Below the pieces are notes generated by a model, which was given only the letters and a program-made list of their open reading frames with translations, was not told the DNA's origin and ran no database searches. From Microglena sp. YARC (taxonomy: Eukaryota; Chlorophyta; Chlorophyceae; Chlamydomonadales; Chlamydomonadaceae), in NCBI GenBank assembly GCA_022414725.1, contig CM039466.1:40413987-40477986 (forward strand): DNA of 64,000 bases, written 5' to 3'. Numbering within the stretch: position 1 is the first letter of the stretch; each line of letters starts with the position of its first letter. A program made the translations under genes and the position numbers. Positions 53,950 to 63,896 of this stretch are shown here, piece after piece.

Positions 53950-54064
53950 CTGGCATTCCAGCCCTCCGGCACTTTTGGTCAAGCTTCTATCACTGCTGCT
54001 TCAGCTTGACCGGCACCACCATCACCACCAACACTAACACCAACACCAACACCTCCTTTTCCAG
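53950..54064 (+). repeat. False copy of exon-11 acceptor and 5' end
   Basis: CTTTTCCAG|CTGGCATTCCAGCCCTCC and the next 45 nt match exon 11 (PPALLVKLLSLLLQL), then turn into ACCACCATCACCACCAACAC repeats and a stop. Confidence 0.85.
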
Positions 54065-54317
54065 CTGGCATTCCATGCCTCCGGCGCTTTTGGTCAAGCT
54101 TCTATCACTGCTGCTTCAGCTAGAATACAAGCCTAGTCAGGAGTGGTCTATAGGGATTTCTGAAGAGTTGACTGCTGGGCTTCTGCAAACAGCCAACGCG
54201 CACCAGGTGGCTCCTACAGATCTAGTTGGGGCCATGGCATTTCTTGAAAATTCGGGAGCCCTTCCGAACCCAGCCCTAGAGAGTGCAGTTAACGATTATC
54301 TAGACAGCTATGGGGAC
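54065..54317 (+). CDS. OPR gene exon 11, interrupted by a MITE
   Basis: TTCCAG acceptor (one base completes Asn with exon 10). It encodes WHSMPPALLVKLLSLLLQLE, YKPSQEWSIGISEELTAGLL, QTANAHQVAPTDLVGAMAFL, ENSGALPNPALESAVNDYLD, SYGD. At 54,318 a MITE begins; read through, the frame adds QGTT and stops at TGA (54,330-54,332). Without the insertion the exon would end GGGGACAG|GTAATT two bases after the target site, in phase 2. This allele would therefore give a truncated OPR protein lacking any downstream domain. Confidence 0.88.
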
Positions 54318-54512
54318 CAGGGTACTACATGAAGCGCTCTATTGCGCTCTAGCGCGCAAGGTTCTGGAACCCGACTGCGCGATTGATGCAAAACACCTAA
54401 CCCCCTCTAGGCGCAGCGCGCAGATTTCCGTTTCCAGTTTAGTCAAAAGCACAATCCAAAAGGAGGCAGGTGTGTCAAAAGCGCAACTCAAAAGGACAAA
54501 TGTAGTACCCTG
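54318..54512. mobile_element. hAT-type MITE, family 1, copy 6, inserted in OPR exon 11
   Basis: 195 bp with ends CAGGGTACTAC / GTAGTACCCTG and a perfect 8-bp duplication ATGGGGAC (54,310-54,317 and 54,513-54,520). The splice donor AG|GTAATT follows the second duplication (54,521-54,526). The ends match copies 2 and 3 exactly; the middle is more diverged (CCCCCTCTAGGCGCAGCGCG). Confidence 0.93.
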
Positions 54513-54601
54513 ATGGGGACAGGTAATTCTCTGTGTGTAGGACTGCGTAGACTCTTGGGGGATAGCAAAAACTGCACAAAGTGTTTGTTCCGTCCGCGGT
54601 G

Positions 54602-54772
54602 TGGTGAATGTACGTTAGGTCGAGGGTTGGTATCTCCCACCAACCCTAATAAGTGCGCCTCCTTAATTCTATGAAGGACAACGCCATTCGAATTGAATCC
54701 TCCGGGTCGCTGGCTAATGCCGGGAGACTTACCTCCTGGGGTGAAAGTCCTCTCACAACTTTAAAAATAAGT
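54602..54772 (+). repeat. ~160-bp 'GGTCGAGGGTTGGTATCTC' repeat
   Basis: Same family as 28,612 and 49,943. Confidence 0.8.
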
Positions 54773-54857
54773 GCTTAGGACTGCCTACACTCATAGGGGG
54801 ATATCAAAAACTGCATAAAGGGGATATTCTTTCCACGGTGTAGTTGCATGCTTTCTG

Positions 54858-55067
54858 TCGGAGCCCCCTCTTCAAGGGGGCGGGAGCCCCCATGTTTACC
54901 ATTTGTCCGTTTGTGTGTCCGACCGAAAAATAATTGAAGCCTGACACGTCAGCCAACGGTCGCGTACCTAACTCGCTTCGGTCAGCTCCATCGTTGCCAC
55001 CTTTCGTTCCATTGCCAACACACTCCGCCAATTTTCCGCGTCGCTTGCGACGCTGCATAGGACTTGT
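54858..55067 (+). repeat. ~210-bp 'GGAGCCCCC' repeat
   Basis: CGGAGCCCCCTCTTCAAGGG to GCTGCATAGGACTTGTT; very close to 57,834-58,036. Confidence 0.85.
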
Positions 55068-56540
55068 TGTACAAGCGCATATAGCTGTGTGCCATCCTCC
55101 AGTATGAGTTTGTTTTAGGGGAGGGGGGGGGGGGGGAGGGGGGGGTCTCCTTCGGTATCATGGCGGGTCTGGTTTTTTCCTGGGTGACATCCTCCAGTGT
55201 GGTTTTGGGGGAATATAAGATGTTTTGCATAGCGTAGCATTTTTCTATGCCATAATTGCTACTGTATTGGTACCGTAGACAGTGTGCTGGCACACAACAC
55301 TTGAAACTGGAAAGCCTCGAACAACTGTGCTGAAAAAGTGAATGTCGTTTCCGCGCTGATAGGCCTTGCTGTCAAATAGTGATTTGGTCTGGAACAGGTT
55401 TTCCCGTCCCTCCCTGATTCTCCCCTCCCCCCTCCCCCACCCCCCACCAGCCACCCCCATCCCATGTTTTATAGAGAGGAGCGATACAAAAGTGTAAGTG
55501 CACTAGAAACCTGGAGCACAGAATAGACAGAAAAGGGATTAAAGACAAGTAGGTTTGTCTTCCTCGTTGTTTCTGTTGCGCCCCCCGTGCTTTTGTTTTT
55601 TGTCTTCCCCTCCCGGTTACTCTTCTGTCGCCATCGATCTTTCGTGCCCCAGCATGTCTTTAGCCTTCTTTTTTTGTTTTGAAAGGAATAACACCCAAGG
55701 AAGTGGGTCTCCAGATACAAACCAGCCTTGTGTTGTAAGTTACCTCTTTTGAAGTCACCAGCCCCTGTCCGTTTCGAAGTCACCAGCCCCTGTAAATTTT
55801 GAAGTCACCAGCCCCTGTACGTTTTGAAGGCACCAGCCCCTGTACGTTTCGACGTCACAAGCCCCTGTAATTGTTTTGAAGTCACCAGCCCCTGTAAGTT
55901 TTTAGGTCACCAGCCCATGTACGTTTTGAAGTCACCAGCCCATGTACGTTTTTAGGTCACCAGCCCCTTCCCTGTCTCCAGGGTTTTCATGTTTAGCCAT
56001 ACACCATTATTAGCGATTAAACCCATTGCTTTCGGATAGACATTGGCATGGACCCGAAATTGACCAGCCCAGTAGGTCCTGAAGTAATGGAGTTCCAGCT
56101 GGCATGTGAGCTGCAACCGGAGAAGGTTTTAGGGTAACCATCCTCCTTGTCTCGAATTTCTAGCAAGGCTTCCCCCAATTGCAGTACCACCCCTACGTGG
56201 TAAGCCTCCGCCCTCCCCTGGTTCGAATTTCCAACCCCTGATTTAACCCAGTTGAAACTAGTTGGGCAGCTACAGAAGAAAGAATTGTCACAAAGTCCTT
56301 CAACTTGAACTTGGTTACATAGCTTCAGCCAGCAATTTAGCTGCTCACCATCATCGGCAGAAAAAATGAAGCTTCAAGGAACTTGGTTAAAAGGTCCTGT
56401 AAGCCGGCAATTCGGCGTCTAACTGTCTGCAGAAGAGAAGAAAAACAATCTAATCTTCCAAGATATGTCACAATGACACTTCTAAGGACGTGGGGTGACG
56501 GGAACCGGCTCAAAAGTATGCGATGGACAGGCTTACATCA
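55068..56540. other. No confident gene
   Basis: G-run tract (55,118-55,146), C-rich tract (55,425-55,445), the minisatellite above, and the CTTGAACTTGGTTACATAGC repeat (56,302-56,370). No exon chain on either strand. Confidence 0.6.
55745..55975. repeat. ~25-bp minisatellite, about 9 copies
   Basis: Unit GAAGTCACCAGCCCCTGTAC + GTTTT with variants (TTTAGGTCACCAGCCCATGT). Confidence 0.9.
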
Positions 56541-56547
56541 CACCTAG

Positions 56548-56641
56548 AGTCCAGTTACCATGCCGGTCGACAACCCTCCGGGTGGGCCCAGGTGACCTGT
56601 CTGCAGAAATTGATAATTCCCCCTGTGCAATAAGGATCCAG
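56548..56641 (+). CDS. Possible OPR exon 12
   Basis: CACCTAG acceptor and CAG|GTGAGG donor. One base would complete the codon left by the unmutated exon 11 (phase 2), and it ends in phase 0. It encodes VQLPCRSTTLRVGPGDLSAE, IDNSPCAIRIQ. Support is only phase and splice signals; it is not OPR-like. Confidence 0.25.
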
Positions 56642-56784
56642 GTGAGGGGGTGTGACAGTTTGAACTCATACTGCTGATAGACTTTTCCAGGTCTCTATAC
56701 CAGCATACAGTTTAACGATTACCGGTAGTCAACTACGGTAGTCATGATTACAGAAAAGGGGTCGTGCGCTAACATGTTTGCGGC

Positions 56785-56900
56785 TGTCCAGAGCCAGTCT
56801 CGGCTGTCCAATGCCAGTTTCGGCTGTCCAATGCCAGTTGCGGCTGTCCAATGCCAGCTGTGGCTGTTCAATGCCAGTTGCGACTGTCCAACGCCGCATT
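56785..56900. repeat. ~20-bp minisatellite, 6 copies
   Basis: CGGCTGTCCAATGCCAGTTT with variants. Confidence 0.9.
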
Positions 56901-57354
56901 GGTTAGACAAACTTCATACGAATCAACTACAAATCAACATATAATTGTCTTTTAAGTACCGGCAAATTCCTCTGTCTCTCCCCTTCCCCCCTAAGTTCCA
57001 AGTGGCCCCTTCCCTAAGACTAAGGGGGCCGACTTGCCAAGTCTTAGGCAGCTAAAAGTAGAGCTGCCTAAGGCTTGCTAGTACCGCCCAGAGGAATTGC
57101 CCAATGCCAGTTTCAGGAATGCACACATACATGTTCAAGACGTCTGTAAAAAACAGTGCTGGGATGATGACCACGTGAGGGAAAACCCTGCGCATAAAAT
57201 AATCGACTATTGCAGCCCCCAAGGGAGTCAAAGAAACCCCTGCCTGTAATTCCTGATATTTGGAGTTTCCCGGAATTCAAATGGACAGATAGGGAGGTGC
57301 TTCGAAAATAAAATTAATCTTTGTCCTGATGGTTTGAAGTATACCAGGCAAGGT

Positions 57355-57620
57355 TGGTTGGTTGAACCAAGGATCCAGATCAGAATGATACCAGGAGCGG
57401 CTCGTCGGTTGAACCAAAGATCCAGATCAGAATGATACTAGGAGCGGTTGGTTGAATTGGTTGCACCAAAGATCCAGACCAGAATGATACCAGGAGGGGT
57501 TGGTTGAATTGGTTGCACCAAAGGTCCGGATCAGAATGATACCAGGAGTGGTTGGTTGAATTGGTTGAACCAAAGATCCAGATCAGAATGATACTCGGAG
57601 CGGTTGGTTGGTTGATCCAT
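57355..57620. repeat. ~50-bp tandem repeat, 5 copies
   Basis: GGTTGGTTGAATTGGTTGCA, CCAAAGATCCAGATCAGAAT, GATACCAGGAGC units. Confidence 0.9.
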
Positions 57621-57833
57621 AGGATTTGTCGACTACAAACCTGAACAAACCCCTAAGAGCAGGACAGGGGCTCAAGCTATTACTGCACTCCAAAATCAAA
57701 ATCAGAAGAGCTAGAGGTTGGCTAGCCTAGAAGACCTAAAAGGAAGCTAGCTCTCGGCAGCATGTTTAGCTATCAGCGTTCTTCAATGGGTAATGATCTG
57801 CAATTGTCAATGGGCTTCAATGCTGCAACCATT

Positions 57834-58036
57834 TTTGGCGGAGCCCCCTCTTCAAGGGGGCGGGAGCCCCCATGTTTACCCATTTGTCAGACAAAACAAC
57901 TTGAAGGCTGACACGTCATCCAACGGTCGCATAACTAACTCCCTTCGGTAATTTCCATCGTTGCCACCTTTCGTTCCGTTGCCAACACACGCCGCCAATT
58001 TTCTGCGTCGCTTGCGACGCTGCATAGGACTTGTTG
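57834..58036 (+). repeat. ~210-bp 'GGCGGAGCCCCC' repeat
   Basis: TTTGGCGGAGCCCCCTCTTC to TGCATAGGACTTGTTG. Confidence 0.85.
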
Positions 58037-58099
58037 ATTCGTTGTTGCTTCATCTCAATTCCCTCCCTCCCCTCACTTAGGGGTGGTTAGGGGCAAATC

Positions 58100-58235
58100 A
58101 TATGAAGTTGACCAAAGACAAGTATAATCATATGATATCATCCAAAAATCGTATGATTTAATATCATATGATATGATGCCCGAGGCCAAAGTTACCTAGT
58201 CAGACCGCCTCGTATGATATCATATTGCCTATCCC
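58100..58235. repeat. ATCATATGAT palindrome cluster
   Basis: Several overlapping ATCATATGATATCAT-type palindromes downstream of the DUF3494 gene. Similar clusters occur in its introns (58,725-58,855; 61,210-61,335; 62,885-63,010). Confidence 0.75.
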
Positions 58236-58320
58236 TACTAAGGGGTAGTTAGGGGCATAGGTAGGGGGATAGGAGGGGGGGTAGGTAGGGGGGTAGGTTG
58301 GGGGTGGGTCCATGCTGGCT

Positions 58321-58542
58321 TCAGGGAAAGGTCACGGTGTCGCTGATCATGGTGACTGCTGCATTGATGGCAAACAGCCGACCCGTGATAGAAGCACCAG
58401 ATTTGACAGTAATGGATTGATGTGCCAAGAAGGTGCCCACCGCCACAGTGTTCGCCTCAAAGGTAACAGAGCTTCCAACCACCCAGAATATGTCACTGGC
58501 TTGTGCCCCGCCCTCCAGAATCATCTGTACACCCGTGCTCAT
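58321..58542 (-). CDS. DUF3494 gene, last exon (domain A, C-terminal part)
   Basis: Acceptor TCCACAG at the 5' side; in phase with the 315-nt exon before it. 73 codons and TGA at 58,321-58,323. It encodes MSTGVQMILEGGAQASDIFW, VVGSSVTFEANTVAVGTFLA, HQSITVKSGASITGRLFAIN, AAVTMISDTVTFP. The FW-x-VGSSVTF, GTFLA-x-SITV-x-SGASI-x-GRLFA-x-NAAVT series is the hallmark of DUF3494 ice-binding beta-solenoids. In domains B and C the corresponding exon continues into a proline-rich linker; here one extra nt gives TGA instead of CCCAAAGCC, so the protein ends. Either this is the natural C-terminus or an indel. Confidence 0.9.
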   Translation of the reverse strand: MSTGVQMILEGGAQASDIFWVVGSSVTFEANTVAVGTFLAHQSITVKSGASITGRLFAINAAVTMISDTVTFP

Positions 58543-58898
58543 CTGTGGACAATCAAAAGGGGGACAGTCAGTTGATTGCTGGTAGGTTGGTGGCTTCATC
58601 AAAGGTACGAGGGGGGCAGGAACCAACTACTGGTGCTTGCTTGCAAGGGATAATCTAACAGCACAGTTGCAGCTAGGATATGAAAGTGGTCTCCTTGGCG
58701 TTACAGCTGGGGAAAGGCAGTTTGATATCATATGATGCCAGCAGTCTGACTAGGCCAAAGTTACCATTTATATACAATATCATATGAAGCAATTTGTATG
58801 ATATCAAATGATATCATACAAACCTTTGGACAACATCATATGATATGCCGGTCCTAGTTACAGCTGACTGCAATGAGGCACACATTATCTACACTCAC

Positions 58899-59213
58899 AA
58901 TGAATGTCGTCTCCATCTGGAAAATGTACACGCCCTTGCCCGATAGGTACAAGGTGCCTGATGAGATGGAAAGTGCGTCAGTTGACTTGTACAGGCCAGG
59001 GGTGAAGGTTTTCCCTCCGATATTCACGACAGGGATTCCCACCACATTCTCCACACGGCCTTTAGCGTCGAAGTAGGCATTCTCAGCATCATGCTTAGCA
59101 ATTGAAGCATGAACTCCAGTGAAGGGGTTTGGGAGTGTCGAGTAGGAAATACCAGTGTCAACAACAGCTGAGCCGGGACTGACACCGACAAGCCCGTCGA
59201 CAGTAGTAATGCC
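58899..59213 (-). CDS. DUF3494 gene exon (domain A, N-terminal two-thirds)
   Basis: GTCGTAG acceptor and ATT|GTGAGT donor, 105 codons, phase 0 both sides. GITTVDGLVGVSPGSAVVDT, then HASIAKHDAENAYFDAKGR, NIGGKTFTPGLYKSTDALSI, SSGTLYLSGKGVYIFQMETT. SPGSA, the long helix region (AENAYFDA), TPG-x-YK and WIFQ-like YIFQ are DUF3494 landmarks. DUF3494 proteins fold as a right-handed beta-helix with a long alpha-helix alongside and adsorb to ice; they inhibit recrystallisation in polar algae, diatoms, fungi and bacteria (family knowledge). No stop in this copy. Confidence 0.92.
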
Positions 59214-60038
59214 CTACGACACAGTCAGAATAAGCGATGATCAGTCAGTGTAGAGGTGGGAGGTGTGGGAATATAATCAAAGTAGCAGCTGCCCAGACTG
59301 GTAGCGAGACGGCGCAGCATTAATGTACACAACTAAAATATGAAGTAGGAGCAGAGGCATTTTTGTTGATGCTTTGTTTGAAGTTGTGAAAGGATTTCAC
59401 CCCAGGAGCTGGGTCTCCCAACACAAATTAGCAACACCGAGGATTTAGTTCGAATGGCGTTGCTACTCCTACAAAATAGTGCATGATGTTGGGAGTATAA
59501 AAAAAAGGGGGGAACACCTATCCCTAAAAACCCTGAGGGGGGCTGCCCCCCCCCCCCCCCCCCTTTAAATCAAAATACCCCTTTTTTTTAAACTTAGATA
59601 TGGATTATGGGGGTTTACAGTCTGGCGCACATAATGGCATCCTCGGAATTCCCACACAGGGATTGTCTGATAGTCAAAATTCAGTTTTTCAACCCCATTC
59701 ACCCACCCACCCCACCACCCAAGGGTAGATACTTATTGCATAAGGTCAAAGTGGTGCCAATGGACTGCTCTTGCCAAGGCCTACTCATGGGTGGTCTCAG
59801 AATGTCATTTGGAGGTCTGAGTAAAAAGTTGGAAAGCAACTGAGGAAGGCTGACCCCATTCACCCACCCACCCAAGGGGTAGATACTTATTGCATTCACC
59901 CACCCAAGGGGTAGATACTTATTGCATAAGGTCAAAAGTGGTGCCAATGGACTGCCCTTACCAAGGCCTACTCAAGGGTGGTCTCAGAATGCCATTTGGA
60001 GGTCTGAGTAAAAAGTTAGAAAAAAACCTGAGGGGCTG

Positions 60039-60073
<35 letters not shown>

Positions 60074-60575
60074 TGAGGTGCTCAGAATGACCTGAAAAAA
60101 TCTCATAATATCGCAATGATACATGCGATTACAGCCCCATTATCAGAAAAAATCAATCGGGAGAATGAAATGTTTTGAGGCCTTGACACCTCCTGATGAT
60201 GTAGTTAATAAATTAGACACTGGGCAGGCACAAACATCGGTATTTTGGCCCACACCAGTTAGTACCCTGCGCCAGGTTAGGTCAAAATACCAACCATATT
60301 AAGGATATCAGCTGTAGATACATTTGCTGATATGCCATCAGGGTCCTACTGTGTATATCATCAGTATTTTTTTTTTTTTTTTTTTTTTACATAGGGAGGA
60401 ACCAGGAAAGGGAACATCTGATAAAACCTAGCCCTATGTGACCAAGGAAGAAAAACCAAAGAAGAAGACTAGAGGATTAGTATTACACCAAAGATGCGTA
60501 GCGTCACCCAACAGGACTAAACACAAAGATAACAGACAAAAAAGCCTTTGTTTACAGCTGTGGGTAACTACTTAC
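59214..60575 (-). other. Intron between domains A and B, with a ~715-bp insertion
   Basis: Compared with the equivalent B-C and C-D introns, sequence from about 59,487 to 60,200 is extra: it interrupts GTGCATGATG|..|ATGTAGTTAATAAA, which is continuous at 61,973 and 63,640. The insert contains C runs (59,549-59,563; 60,042-60,069), two tandem GGGTAGATACTTATTGCA units, and resembles 27,400-28,000. A 24-nt poly(T) lies at 60,366-60,388. Confidence 0.75.
59380..59484 (-). repeat. 'GGTTGGTATCTC' family 3' half in DUF3494 intron
   Basis: Minus copy (TAGGAGTAGCAACGCCATTC ... CAGCTCCTGGGGTGAAATCC). Equivalent copies at 61,870-61,975 and 63,538-63,645 show that it was present before the module duplicated. 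Confidence 0.7.
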
Positions 60576-61032
60576 CGTGTTGGTGACCGTGCTGGCGGCA
60601 AGCAATGTGAACTGATCTGCTGTTTTAAGATCAACAGGTAGGGGTGCTGGGACATAGGGGGGTGGGGTGTGGTGGGGAGGGGGGCTGTAGCTGGTCTGTA
60701 GCAGCTTTCGGCCATCCATGGGTGGGTAGGTTGGGCGTAGGACAAGGGATAGGTAGGGGGGTTGGAAGGGGGTAGGTAGGGGGGTAGGTTGGTGGTGGGT
60801 CCACGCTGGCTTTGGGGAAGGTCACAGTGTCGCTGATCATGGTGACTGCTGCATTGATAGCAAACAGCCGACCCGTGATAGAAGCACCAGATTTGACAGT
60901 AATGGATTGATGTGCCAAGAAGGTGCCCACCGCCACAGTGTTCGCCTCAAAGGTAACAGAGCTTCCCAACCACCAGAATATGTCACTGGCTTGTGCCCCG
61001 CCCTCCAGAATCATCTGTACACCAGTGCTCAT
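60576..61032 (-). CDS. DUF3494 gene linker exon (end of domain B, Pro-rich linker, start of domain A)
   Basis: CCACAG acceptor and ACG|GTAAGT donor. It starts MSTGVQMILEGGAQASDIFW and ends domain B at TVTFPKASVDP, then runs through a PPTYPPTYPLP-type proline-rich linker, then VDLKTADQFTLLAASTVTNT, the first strand of the next DUF3494 domain. Length 457 nt is one more than a multiple of three, so the frame is lost in the linker at a C run (around 60,660) and the reading frame stops at CPSTPTC. A homopolymer indel (sequence error or real) explains this. FWWLGSS versus FWVVGSS reflects two compensating indels. Confidence 0.8.
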
Positions 61033-61389
61033 CTGTGGACAATCAAAAGGGGGACAGTCAGTTGATTGCTGGTAGGTTGGTGGCTTCATCAAGGGTACGA
61101 GGGGGCAGGAAACCAACTACTGGTGCTTGCTTGCAAGGGATAATTGAACAGCACAGATGCAGCTAGGTCATGTTAGTGGTCTCCTTGGTGTTACAGCTGG
61201 GGAAAGGCAGTTTGATATCATTTGATGCCAGCAGTCTGACTAGGCCGAAGTTACCATTTATATACAATATCATATGATGTAATTTGTATGACATCAAATG
61301 ATATCATACAAACCTTTGGTCAACACCATATGATATGCCAGTTCCTAGTTCCAGCAGACTGCAATGAGGCACACATTATTTACACTCAC

Positions 61390-61704
61390 AATGAATGTCG
61401 TCTCCATCTGGAAAATGTACACGCCCTTGCCCGATAGGTACAAGGTGCCTGATGAGATGGCAAGTGCGTCAGTTGACTTGTACAGGCCAGGGGTGAAGGT
61501 TTTCCCTCCGATATTCACGACAGGGATTCCCACCACATTCTCCACACGGCCTTTAGCGTCGAAGTAGGCGTTCTCAGCATCATGCTTAGCAATTGAAGCA
61601 TGAACTCCAGTGAAGGGGTTTGGGAGTGTCGAGTAGGAAATACCAGTGTCAACAACAGCTGAGCCGGGACTGACACCGACAAGCCCGTCGACAGTAGTAA
61701 TGCC
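61390..61704 (-). CDS. DUF3494 gene exon (domain B, N-terminal two-thirds)
   Basis: 315 nt, phase 0 both sides, splice sites as in domain A. It differs from copy A by only a few bases (STDALAISSG instead of STDALSISSG). Open throughout. Confidence 0.92.
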
Positions 61705-62235
61705 CTACGACACAGTCAGAATGAGCGGAGATCAGTCAGTGTAGAGGTGGGAGTTGTGGGAATATAAACAAAGTAGCAGCTGCCCAGACCGGTAGTGATG
61801 AGACGGTGCAGCATACATGCACACAACTAAAATATAATGTCGGGGCAGAGGCATTTTTGTTGTTGTTGTTTTAGTTGTGAAAGGAATTTCACCCTCGGAG
61901 TTGGGTCTCCCGACACAAACCAGCAACACCGAGGATTCAGTTTAAATGGCGTTGCTACTCCTACAAAATAGTGCATGATGTAGTTAATCAACTAGACACT
62001 GGGCAGGCACAAACATCGGTATTTGGGCCCACACCAGTTAGTACCCTGCCCCAGGTTAGGTCAAAATACCAACCAAAATAGGGATATCAGCTGTAGATAC
62101 ATTTGCTGATATGCCATCAGGGTCCTACAGTGTATATCATCAGTATTACACCAAGGATGCGTAGCGTCACCCAACAGGACTAAACACAAAGATAATAGAC
62201 GTTCAAGCCCCCGTGCACAGCTGTGGGTAACTTAC

Positions 62236-62705
62236 CGTGTTGGTGACTGTGCTGGCGGCAAGCACTGTAAACTGCTCTGCTGATTTAAGATCAACAGGTA
62301 GGGGTGCTGGGACATAGGGTGGTGGGGGTGGTGGGGGCGGTGGGGTGGGGGAGGGGGGCTGTAGCTGGTCTGTAGCAGCCTGCGGCCATCCATGGGTGGG
62401 TAGGTTGGGGGCGTAGTCGGGATAGGTAGGGGGGTTGGAAGGGGGGTAGGTTAGGGGGTAGGTTGGTGGTGGGTCCACGCTGGCTTTGGGGAAGGTCACA
62501 GTGTCGCTGATCATGGTGACTGCTGCATTTATGCAAACAGCCGACCCGTGATAGAAGCACCAGATTTGACAGTAATGGATTGATGTGCCAAGAAGGTGCC
62601 CACCGCCACAGTGTTCGCCTCAAAGGTAACAGAGCTTCCAACCACCCAGAATATGTCACTGGCTTGTGCCCCGCCCTCCAGAATCATCTGTACACCAGTG
62701 CTCAT
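62236..62705 (-). CDS. DUF3494 gene linker exon (end of domain C, Pro-rich linker, start of domain B)
   Basis: The acceptor is CCATAG instead of CCACAG; ACG|GTAAGT donor. Length 470 nt is one short of 471. A missing base in CTGCATTTATGCAAAC (compare CTGCATTGATGGCAAAC in A) near 62,530 breaks the frame before AINAAVT; after it the frame MISDTVTFPKASVD, the proline-rich linker (PPPTYPLTYPPSNPPTYP, then nine consecutive P) and VDLKSAEQFTVLAASTVTNT is intact to the donor. Confidence 0.8.
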
Positions 62706-63062
62706 CTATGGACAATCAAAAGGGGGACAGTCAGTTGATTGCTGGTAGGTTGGTGGCTTCATCAAGGGTACGAGGGGGGCAGGAACCAACTACTGGTGCT
62801 TGCTTGCAAGGGATAATTGAACAGCACAGATGCAGCTAGGTCATGTTAGTGGTCTCCTTGGTGTTACAGCTGGGGAAAGGCAGTTTGATATCATTTGATG
62901 CCAGCAGTCTGACTAGGCCGAAGTTACCATTTATATACAATATCATATGATGTAATTTGTATGACATCAAATGATATCATACAAACCTTTGGTCAACACC
63001 ATATGATATGCCAGTTCCTAGTTCCAGCAGACTGCAATGAGGCACACATTATTTACACTCAC

Positions 63063-63377
63063 AATGAATGTCGTCTCCATCTGGAAAATGTACACGCCCT
63101 TGCCCGATAGGTACAAGGTGCCTGATGAGATGGAAAGTGCGTCAGTTGACTTGTACAGGCCAGGGGTGAAGGTTTTCCCTCCGATATTCACGACAGGGAT
63201 TCCCACCACATTCTCCACACGGCCTTTAGCGTCGAAGTAGGCATTCTCAGCATCATGCTTAGCAATTCAAGCATGAACTCCAGTGAAGGGGTTTGGGAGT
63301 GTCGAGTAGGAAATACCAGTGTCAACAACAGCTGAGCCGGGACTGACACCGACAAGCCCGTCGACAGTAGTAATGCC
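63063..63377 (-). CDS. DUF3494 gene exon (domain C), with a nonsense change
   Basis: Same 315-nt exon as A and B with identical splice sites, but TTC in HASIAKHD is altered so that the codon reads TGA (plus-strand AATTCAAGC at ~63,266 instead of AATTGAAGC). With the frameshift in the following exon this makes domain C doubtful as expressed. The rest (TPGLYKSTDALSISSGTLYL) is unchanged. Confidence 0.85.
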
Positions 63378-63896
63378 CTACGACACAGTCAGAATGAGCG
63401 GAGATCAGTCAGTGTAGAGGTGGGAGGTGTGGAAATATAATCAAAGTAGCAGCTGCCCAGACTGGTAGCGAGATGGCGCAGCATTAATGTACACAACTAA
63501 GATATAATGTTGGGGCAGAGGCATTTTGTTGTTGCTTTGTTTGAAGTTGTGAAAAGATTTTCACCCCAGGTCTCCCGACACAAACCAGCGACACCGAGGA
63601 TTCAGTTCGAATGGCCTTGCTACTCCTACAAAATAGTGCATGATGTAGTTAATAAACTAGATACTGGGCAGGCACAAACATCGGTATTTTGCCCACACAG
63701 TCTGCGCCAGGTTATGTCAAAATACCGACCATATTAGGGATATCAGCTGAATATTCATCTGCTGATGTGCCATCAGGATCTTGCTGTATGTGTTACTGTG
63801 TATATATATCAAGGATGTATGGCTTCACCCAACTGGACTAAACGCAAATATTTCTGACGAAAAAGGCCTCCTGCACAGCTGTGAGTAACTGCTTAC

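Noticed and set aside
53567..53982. Tyr/Thr/His-rich minus frames at 53.6-54 kb
   Set aside because: Product of the AGTGT pentanucleotide array.
58873..59076. Plus-strand frames recurring at 58.87, 61.36 and 63.04 kb
   Set aside because: They are antisense shadows of the 315-nt DUF3494 exon.
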